In this document: positions 6,537-11,961 of the stretch, piece after piece | Numbering within the stretch: position 1 is the stretch's first letter | How the letters are laid out: the number at the start of each line of letters is the position of its first letter | NCBI GenBank assembly: GCA_014379705.1 | Contig: JACMLI010000125.1 | Coordinates: 1 to 16,044 of the forward strand | DNA from: Gemmatimonadaceae bacterium | GTDB taxonomy: Bacteria; Gemmatimonadota; Gemmatimonadetes; Gemmatimonadales; Gemmatimonadaceae | DNA: 16,044 nucleotides | Reading direction: 5' to 3' | Made by a program: the position numbers and the translations under genes | The notes under the pieces: model-generated | What the model was told of the DNA's origin: nothing | Seen by the model: the letters and a program-made list of their open reading frames with translations, nothing else | The model's database searches: none

Positions 6537-7943
6537 ATGCCCCTCCGCCTCCTCGCCGCCGCCTCCCTCACCGCCGTTCTCGCAGCCGGCGCCCTAGCCG
6601 CCCAGCCCCCCGATCGCCCGTTCGGCACGCAGCGTGAACAGGCCGAGCAGCAGCAGCGATGGCTGCGCAAGCGCATGGAGACGATCCTCCCGGGTCTGAT
6701 GCGGAAGCACGGCGTCGACATGTGGGTCATGCCGATGCGCGAGTACAACGAGGACCCCGTCTTCAGCTCGCTCGTCTCCCCCACGACGTTCGCCGCGCGT
6801 CGACGCACGATCTACGTGTTCTTCGATCGCTGCGCCGCCGCGGCAAAGGCCGATCCGGGCGATGGATCGTGCATCGAGCGTCTCGCGCTCGGGGGCACCT
6901 CGCAGGGCGGCATCTACCGTGAGTACCGCGCGAAGCAGGTGGTCGCCAATCCGGTGAATACGCGCCAGGCCGAGCTCTGGGGCGATTCGCAGTGGCAGGT
7001 GCTCAAGGAAGTCATCGACGAGCGCCAGCCGAAGGTCATCGGCATCAACGTGTCGCGCACGCATGCCTTCTCCGATGGCATGACCGCGGGCGAGCTGGAA
7101 GGCATGTCGCAAGGCCTCGGGAAGGCGTGGACCGCGCGTTTCAAGCGCACCGAAGAGCTCCCGCTGCAGTTCATCGCTTCGCGCCTTCCCGAAGAGGAGG
7201 AGTTCTACGGGAAGCTCACGCAGCTCGTGCACCAGCTCGTCGGAAAGATGTTCTCGAATGAGGTGATCACCCCCGGCGTGACGACGACGCAGGATCTTGT
7301 GTGGTGGTGGCGCCAGCAGGTGAACGATCGCGGGTTGACCACCTGGTTCCAGCCGTCGGTGGCGATCCAGCGACCCGGGACGCTCCCAGAACTGCTCGGC
7401 GAAAATCCGGTCATCGAGGCGGGTGACGTCCTCTGGTGCGATGTCGGCATCACGGCGCTTGGCCTGAACACCGATACGCAGCACAACGGATACGTGCTCA
7501 AGCCCGGGGAGACCGAGCCCCCAGCTGGCCTGCGGAAGGCGCTTGCCAATTCGAACCGGCTGCAGGACCTCCTGTTCGAGGAAACGCGCCCCGAGCGCAG
7601 CGGAAACGAGATCCTCCGCGCGACCCTCGCCAAGCTCAAGACGGAGGGGATCATGGGCACGATGTACTCACACCCGATCGGAAAGCACGGACACGGCGCC
7701 GGCCCGCTGATCGGCCTCTGGGACTACCAGGACGGCGTCCCCGGCCGCGGGGACAGCAAGGTGATCCCTGGGATGTGGTTCTCCTCGGAGCTCCAGACGA
7801 CGTCGCCGGTGCCCGAATGGAACGGCCAACCCGTCCGTATCGCGCAAGAGGAGGACTTTATCGTCCAGCGCGATGGTAAATTGCGGTGGGCCTTCAAGCG
7901 ACAAAGCGAATTCCACCTCATCCGCCCCCGCCCCGCGAGCTAG
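6537..7943 (+). CDS. Secreted M24-family metallopeptidase (Xaa-Pro aminopeptidase-like)
   Basis: The protein has 468 residues. MPLRLLAAASLTAVLAAGALA (1-21) is a clear signal peptide with an Ala-x-Ala cleavage site, so the enzyme should be periplasmic or secreted. The C-terminal pita-bread domain (about 225-460) keeps the five metal ligands of family M24: Asp302 (WCDVGI), Asp313 (NTDTQHNGY), a His in SHPIGKHGHGAG (379-389, likely His386), Glu418 (SSELQT) and a Glu in QEEDFIV (438-439). The N-terminal part (about 35-220) fits the creatinase-like domain that precedes it in aminopeptidase P and prolidase. These enzymes usually release N-terminal residues next to proline, but exact specificity cannot be told. 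The ATG at 6537 is favoured by the signal peptide; its upstream region is occupied by a hairpin-forming repeat. Confidence 0.9.
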   Translation: MPLRLLAAASLTAVLAAGALAAQPPDRPFGTQREQAEQQQRWLRKRMETILPGLMRKHGVDMWVMPMREYNEDPVFSSLVSPTTFAARRRTIYVFFDRCAAAAKADPGDGSCIERLALGGTSQGGIYREYRAKQVVANPVNTRQAELWGDSQWQVLKEVIDERQPKVIGINVSRTHAFSDGMTAGELEGMSQGLGKAWTARFKRTEELPLQFIASRLPEEEEFYGKLTQLVHQLVGKMFSNEVITPGVTTTQDLVWWWRQQVNDRGLTTWFQPSVAIQRPGTLPELLGENPVIEAGDVLWCDVGITALGLNTDTQHNGYVLKPGETEPPAGLRKALANSNRLQDLLFEETRPERSGNEILRATLAKLKTEGIMGTMYSHPIGKHGHGAGPLIGLWDYQDGVPGRGDSKVIPGMWFSSELQTTSPVPEWNGQPVRIAQEEDFIVQRDGKLRWAFKRQSEFHLIRPRPAS

Positions 7944-7980
7944 CAGAACCCCGCAGACTTCGGACGTTTCGCTTCCAGTA

Positions 7981-8016
7981 CCCGTCCATCTCGTCCACTC
8001 GTCCATCTCGTCCATA
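7981..8016. repeat. 8-9-bp tandem repeat (CGTCCA core) before the GroES-like gene
   Basis: CGTCCA occurs at 7983, 7992, 8000 and 8009, spaced 9, 8 and 9 bases and separated by TCT or CT. The array ends right at the proposed GTG start (8017). It is related in sequence to the CCGTCCAC array at 2923-2952. Translation through it gives repeated Ser/Val/His text, which argues that the reading frame upstream of 8017 is not part of the protein. Confidence 0.85.
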
Positions 8017-8391
8017 GTGCACAAAGGCAACAAGCATCTCATCGTCGTCGGTGACCGCGTCCTCATCAAGGTCGAGGATGGTGAGGAGCGTACCAAGGTC
8101 GGCCTCTACCTGCCACCCACCGCGATCGACTCGCAAGCGGTGCAGGGCGGGGAGATCGTCGCGACCGGCCCGGGCAACCCGATGCCCGACTTCAACGAGA
8201 CGTCCGAGGAACCGTGGCGCACGACGCGTCGCGAAACCTCCGGGAAGTTTGTCCCGATGCAGGCCCGCACCGGCGACTACGCCCTGTTCTTTCGCAAGGC
8301 CGCGGTGGAGATCACGTTCGAAAGCGAGATCTACCTCGTGGTGCCACAGAACGCGCTGCTCGCGCTCGTGCGTTCAGATCCTGACGATTGA
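8017..8391 (+). CDS. GroES-like (Cpn10 family) co-chaperonin
   Basis: From the GTG at 8017 the protein has 124 residues: (M)HKGNKHLIVVGDRVLIKVEDGEERTKVGLYLPPTA... The motif VGDRVLIKV followed by a mobile-loop-like GLYLPPTA and then GGEIVATGPG is the Cpn10 pattern (PF00166). YALFFRKAAVEITFESEIYLVVPQNALLALV matches the C-terminal barrel strands. It is longer than the usual 95-100 residues because of an insert around PMPDFNETSEEPWRTTRRETSGKFVPMQA (about residues 53-80). No groL lies beside it, so it is probably a secondary Cpn10 paralogue; whether it caps a chaperonin ring is unknown. The open frame begins upstream at 7873, but that part overlaps the peptidase gene and a tandem repeat and does not look like Cpn10 sequence. 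Confidence 0.8.
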   Translation: MHKGNKHLIVVGDRVLIKVEDGEERTKVGLYLPPTAIDSQAVQGGEIVATGPGNPMPDFNETSEEPWRTTRRETSGKFVPMQARTGDYALFFRKAAVEITFESEIYLVVPQNALLALVRSDPDD

Positions 8392-8399
8392 TCCATGTA

Positions 8400-8457
8400 G
8401 TGAATAGGTGACTAGTGAATAGTGAATGGCTCCCCGATTCACCATTCACCATCCACC
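8400..8457. repeat. Inverted 7-bp repeat arrays (GTGAATA / ATTCACC)
   Basis: The left arm has GTGAATA at 8400 and 8415 and GTGAATG at 8422. The right arm has ATTCACC at 8437 and 8444 and ATCCACC at 8451, in exact 7-bp phase. Bases 8417-8427 pair with 8437-8447 with one mismatch, and pairing continues imperfectly outward. The hairpin fills the gap between the GroES-like stop (8391) and the bacilliredoxin start (8490). The sequence differs from the GTGATTC arrays but the design is the same. Confidence 0.88.
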
Positions 8458-8489
8458 AAGACTCCAGCTCCCCACTTCCTGACTGTCCA

Positions 8490-8933
8490 ATGCTGCGCCA
8501 GATGATGTACGACGAGCACATGCTCACCCCGATGCGTGAAGACCTCACACGTATCGGCTTCTCCGAACTCCGCACCGTCGACGACGTCGAGGCCGCGATC
8601 CCCAACGGCACGGGCACCACCCTCGTGGTCGTGAACTCGGTGTGCGGGTGCTCCGCGCGCATGGCCCGACCGGCCGTTCGCATGGCCCTGCAGGCGAGCG
8701 ACGTCAAACCCGATCACCTTGCCACCGTGTTCGCCGGGCAGGACAACGACGCCACGGTGCGCGCCCGTTCGTACTTCACCGGCTACCCACCTTCGAGCCC
8801 TTCCATCGCGATCCTCAAGGACGGCAAGCTCGCGTTCATGATGGAACGCTGGCAGATCGAGGGACGCCCGGCCGAAGTGATCGCCCAGGAGCTGGTAACG
8901 GCGTTCAAGACGCACTGCGCCCCCGCCGCCTGA
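8490..8933 (+). CDS. Bacilliredoxin (BrxA/BrxB, YphP/YqiW family)
   Basis: From the ATG at 8490 the protein has 147 residues, the family's usual size. The frame is open from 8415, but that stretch translates the inverted repeat, so 8490 is chosen. MMYDEHMLTPMREDLTRIGFSELRTVDDVEAAI is the characteristic N-terminus. The active site is the CGC motif, Cys52-Gly-Cys54, in VVNSVCGCSARMARPA, where BrxA/B replace the thioredoxin CxxC. YPPSSPSIAILKDGKLAFMMERWQIEGR is the conserved C-terminal strand and helix. In Bacillus these enzymes remove bacillithiol from mixed disulfides; whether this organism makes bacillithiol cannot be seen here. No Shine-Dalgarno is evident. Confidence 0.92.
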   Translation: MLRQMMYDEHMLTPMREDLTRIGFSELRTVDDVEAAIPNGTGTTLVVVNSVCGCSARMARPAVRMALQASDVKPDHLATVFAGQDNDATVRARSYFTGYPPSSPSIAILKDGKLAFMMERWQIEGRPAEVIAQELVTAFKTHCAPAA

Positions 8934-8971
8934 CGCGCTGACTTCGGCGTGGCGGGACGGAGTCGTATCGA

Positions 8972-9514
8972 GTGATCGTCTCGCTCTTTGCCGACCGGCG
9001 CACGCCCGACGTGGCCGCCGTCGCGCACGACCTCGCGGTGGCACTCGCGTCGCAAGAGGCGACTCCGGCGTTGTACATAGACACGGTCGCCACCAGGGCA
9101 GCGAAGGGGCTGCGGTTCTCCATCGAACCGCGGCCCCTTCCCGCATCGGTGCACGCCACGCTCGGGCAACTGCGTCCCACCGATCACGCCGTGCTCGCCT
9201 TCGTCGGCTCGGTGACCGAACCCGTGATCACCGCCTTCGACCTGTCGACGCGCATCCTCGTCCTCACGGACAGCACCGTGCAGTCCCTCCGTGCGGCCCA
9301 GCGCACGTTCAAGCTCTGCCGCGACATCGGCTACACGCCGGGGCGCGTCCTCGCCGTGGTGCTTCTCGAGGACGCCGGCCTCGTCGACGTGGACGCGGTG
9401 CGTACCGCACTCAAGCGCGAGGCCTTTTCGGTGGTGCCGGGGCCGAACGCCCCGGCCGATGCCCGCCGCGCGGCGATCGCCGAGCTGGCCGATCGCATCG
9501 CGCGCGCCACCTAA
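8972..9514 (+). CDS. MinD/CpaE-like protein lacking a P-loop
   Basis: The protein has 180 residues from a GTG at 8972, with GGAG nine bases upstream. The pattern recalls a ParA/MinD/CpaE fold: strand MIVSLFADR, helix VAHDLAVALAS, strand PALYIDT, strand HAVLAFVGS, then TRILVLTDSTVQSLRAAQRTFKLCRDIGY and RVLAVVLLEDAGLVDVDAVRTAL, which resembles the CpaE stretch 'vlvtt.d..sLr.akr.l..lr..gy...r..vVlNR'. Where a Walker A (KGGxGKT) should follow the first strand there is DRRTPDVAAVA, so ATP binding of the usual kind is not expected. Assignment is by fold resemblance only. It could be a pseudo-ATPase partner, or an unrelated Rossmann-like protein. Its TAA overlaps by four bases the stop of the convergent permease gene. 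Confidence 0.6.
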   Translation: MIVSLFADRRTPDVAAVAHDLAVALASQEATPALYIDTVATRAAKGLRFSIEPRPLPASVHATLGQLRPTDHAVLAFVGSVTEPVITAFDLSTRILVLTDSTVQSLRAAQRTFKLCRDIGYTPGRVLAVVLLEDAGLVDVDAVRTALKREAFSVVPGPNAPADARRAAIAELADRIARAT

Positions 9515-10791
9515 CGAGACACGCGCACCCAGCGCATCACTTCCGACATGCTCGGCTTCTTCCCGTACATCAGCACGCCGACGCGATAAATGCGCGCCGC
9601 CACCCACACCGCGGCAAGGCAGGACAGCACCAGCAGCGCGATCGAGGCCAGGACCTCGAGCATGGGCACGTTCGTGAGGCTCATCCGCACCGGCATCAGG
9701 ATCGGCGCCGTGAATGGCACGATCGTGAACACCCGCGCCAGCGTCCCGTTGGGCTCGAGCAGCACCGGCGCCAACAGGAGCAGGCTGGGCACGATCAGCA
9801 GCGTCAGCGGCGTGGCCACCTGCTGGGCGTCCTGTGTGCTGCTCACCATCGACCCCGCAGCCGCGAACAGCGTCGCGAAGAGCGTGTAGCCGAGCAGGAA
9901 GAAGACCAGCAGGGAGAGCCCGGTGAGGATGCTCACCGTCGGCAACGTGAACGTCGACACGGTGGCGATCCCCAGGGCGTTGGCGATCGGCCCCTTGAGC
10001 TGGAGCATCGCGATCGCCGAGCCTATCCACACGACCTGTTGTGTCAGGCCCACGGATCCCACGCCGAGCACCTTGCCCGCCAGGAGCTTCTCGGGCGAAA
10101 TGCTCGCAACGACGACTTCGGCGACTCGCTGCGTCTTTTCCTCGATCACGCCCATCATGATGGCCTGGCCGTACAACACGATCGACATGTAGAGCAGCAT
10201 GGCGACGGCGTAGGCGAGGAACACGCTGTTCTCCCCGCCACCGCCGCGCCCGCGCTCGCTCAGCCGCTCCGTCGTCATGTCGAGCTTGATCTTCGAGAGG
10301 GCCTGCACGCGCTGCGCGTCGAGGCCGGCCTGCTCGAAGCGAAGCGACAGCACCGCCCCGCGTACGCCATCCTCGATGCGCCGCATGTCCGGGAGCGTGC
10401 TGGCGTTGCGTCCCGAGTAGCGCGCTCGCTCACCCGCGACCGTGAGCGCGTCGACGAGCAGGTAGCCCTGCCTTTGCTTGGCAATCACTTCCTTCGTCGC
10501 GGTGCTCTCGGCCTGCACGATCGCCGATGGCTCCACGACGCGCACCACGGGACGGTTGCCCCCGCCGGCCACCAGGGCGTCGCCGATGCGAGCGCCGAGC
10601 GCAGCGCCCGACGCGTCGATGATGACGATGTCGGTGGCGTCGCTCCGCGACTGCGAGCGGCTGGCGAGCCAGCCGGGGAGAAAGAGCAACACGCCCATCA
10701 GCAGCGGGCCGAAGACGGTGGCAAAGATGAACCACCGGGAACGGACACGCTCCATGTACTCCCGCTTCATGACCGCGAAGACCTTATCCAT
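9511..10791 (-). CDS. ABC-2 type transporter permease (NatB-like)
   Basis: The protein has 426 residues. It begins MDKVFAVMKREYMERVRSRWFIFATVFGPLLMG, the classic start of NatB/ABC-2 permeases, with a short cytosolic helix and then the first membrane helix. A large extracytoplasmic domain (about 50-185) separates this helix from a C-terminal block of about five helices (about 188-410). That block includes MGVIEEKTQRVAEVVVASISPEKLLAGKVLG, the cytosolic coupling loop seen in this family. The start overlaps the ATPase gene by eight bases (ATGGATAA), so the two are translationally coupled. NatAB exports sodium in Bacillus, but many relatives export other compounds, so the substrate is open. The C-terminus overlaps the convergent upstream gene's stop by four bases. 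Confidence 0.92.
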   Translation of the reverse strand: MDKVFAVMKREYMERVRSRWFIFATVFGPLLMGVLLFLPGWLASRSQSRSDATDIVIIDASGAALGARIGDALVAGGGNRPVVRVVEPSAIVQAESTATKEVIAKQRQGYLLVDALTVAGERARYSGRNASTLPDMRRIEDGVRGAVLSLRFEQAGLDAQRVQALSKIKLDMTTERLSERGRGGGGENSVFLAYAVAMLLYMSIVLYGQAIMMGVIEEKTQRVAEVVVASISPEKLLAGKVLGVGSVGLTQQVVWIGSAIAMLQLKGPIANALGIATVSTFTLPTVSILTGLSLLVFFLLGYTLFATLFAAAGSMVSSTQDAQQVATPLTLLIVPSLLLLAPVLLEPNGTLARVFTIVPFTAPILMPVRMSLTNVPMLEVLASIALLVLSCLAAVWVAARIYRVGVLMYGKKPSMSEVMRWVRVSR

Positions 10792-11749
10792 GGCCGCTCA
10801 TTCCGTCTTCAATGCCCGACGCACCGACCTTCTGGAGGAAGATCTGGTGGAGGGACGGTTGGACCTTCTCGAAGCGCTGCACCACCGCCCCTGCGTCCAC
10901 GAGCCGGCGCAGCAGCTCCTGCGCGTTGGCGCCGTCAGCGAGTTCGATCTCGAAGAACCGGCTGGAATCGTCCACGCGTCGCACGAGGGACTCGTCGGCG
11001 AGCACCGCGGCCACTTGATCGGTGGCGACCCCGTCGAGGCCGAGCGCGATGTGGTTGCTCCCCGCCTCGGCGCGCACATGCGAAACGGCCCCGTCGAGCA
11101 CCTTTTCGCCGCGCGCGATGATGCACACCGCGTCGCACATGCGTTCGGCGTTGTCCATCAGGTGCGTGCTGAAGATGACGGTCTTGCCGCGCTTGCGGAG
11201 TTCGAGCACGGTGTCCTTGAGCGCCTGCGCGTTGATCGGATCGAGCCCGCTGAATGGCTCGTCGAGGATCACGAGGTCGGGGTCGTGCAGGAGCGTGCCG
11301 ATGAACTGCACCTTCTGCTGCATGCCACGTGACAGCTCGTCCACCTTCGCCGCCCCCCAGTCCTTTTCAGAGGTTCGCAGGGAGAGGCGATCGAGCCAGT
11401 AGTCAATCCGTCGGTCAGCCTCGGCGCCGCGGATGCCCTTGAGTTCCCCGAGGAACCGGAGGAGCCGGCGCACCTGCATCTTCTTGTAGAGCCCGCGCTC
11501 CTCGGGGAGGTAGCCGACGCGATCGAGCACGTCCTTGGTCGTGTTCGGGACCCCCAATACCGAGATCCGCCCTTCGTCGGGGGCGATGATGTTGAGGAGC
11601 ATCCGAATGGTGGTCGTCTTCCCGGCTCCGTTGGGACCCAGGAGACCGTACACGGCGCCGACGGGACCCTGCAGGGAGAGATCCCGCACCGCGACGTGCC
11701 CCGCGTACCGTTTCACTACCGACTGAATGTCTACTGCCAGTTGCGTCAT
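10784..11749 (-). CDS. ABC transporter ATP-binding protein (NatA-like)
   Basis: From the ATG at 11749 the protein has 321 residues. The frame stays open to 11959, but the extra 70 residues (Gly/Arg/Ser-rich) are translated from the intergenic repeat, so the start before TQLAVDIQSVVKRYAG is chosen. Walker A GPNGAGKTT lies at about 38-46, the signature LSRGMQQK at 139-146, Walker B LVILDEP at 159-165, and the switch histidine at 196 (FSTH). A C-terminal regulatory domain (about 225-310) follows, as in NatA-type subunits. It powers the permease encoded next to it, whose start overlaps its stop. A TATATT box at 11771-11776 on this strand may be its promoter; no Shine-Dalgarno is seen. Confidence 0.93.
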   Translation of the reverse strand: MTQLAVDIQSVVKRYAGHVAVRDLSLQGPVGAVYGLLGPNGAGKTTTIRMLLNIIAPDEGRISVLGVPNTTKDVLDRVGYLPEERGLYKKMQVRRLLRFLGELKGIRGAEADRRIDYWLDRLSLRTSEKDWGAAKVDELSRGMQQKVQFIGTLLHDPDLVILDEPFSGLDPINAQALKDTVLELRKRGKTVIFSTHLMDNAERMCDAVCIIARGEKVLDGAVSHVRAEAGSNHIALGLDGVATDQVAAVLADESLVRRVDDSSRFFEIELADGANAQELLRRLVDAGAVVQRFEKVQPSLHQIFLQKVGASGIEDGMSGHG

Positions 11750-11770
11750 GTCGATTCGTTCGGGTGCGGG

Positions 11771-11776
11771 AATATA
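11771..11776 (-). promoter_or_regulatory. Possible -10 element (TATATT) for the natAB operon
   Basis: On the minus strand TATATT stands alone in GC-rich sequence, about 22 bases before the ATP-binding protein's ATG. This would give a very short leader of about 15 bases. There is no good TTGACA-like box 16-18 bases further up. Placement is suggestive only. Confidence 0.35.
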
Positions 11777-11807
11777 CCTGAGCGTGCCGGACCGCCGCGT
11801 TCGCCGC

Positions 11808-11876
11808 TCGCTCTTCTCCGTTCGCTCTACCCCCCGCTCGCTCCTTCCCCCGCTCGCTATTCCCCCGCTTGCTCCA
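11808..11876. repeat. 15-16-bp tandem repeat, core CCCGCTCGC, between divergent genes
   Basis: Units CCCCCGCTCGCTCCTT (11831), CCCCCGCTCGCTATT (11847) and CCCCCGCTTGCTCCA (11862) follow decayed copies at about 11812 and 11821. The core is the one found at 304-380 and, inverted, at 192-283. Here only one orientation is present. The array fills much of the 212-base gap between the divergent ABC ATPase and hybrid kinase genes and produces spurious open frames on both strands. Confidence 0.87.
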
Positions 11877-11961
11877 CCTGCCCCGCCGGCTCGCCCCGTT
11901 TCCCAAGACCCGCCCCCGACGGTACTTTCGCTGCAGAATCTCGAGGCCCCCCGACTCACCA

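Noticed and set aside
11750..11959. A 70-residue N-terminal extension of the ABC ATPase
   Set aside because: Gly/Arg/Ser-rich text from the repeat region. The ABC domain starts right after the ATG at 11749, and a TATATT box lies in between.
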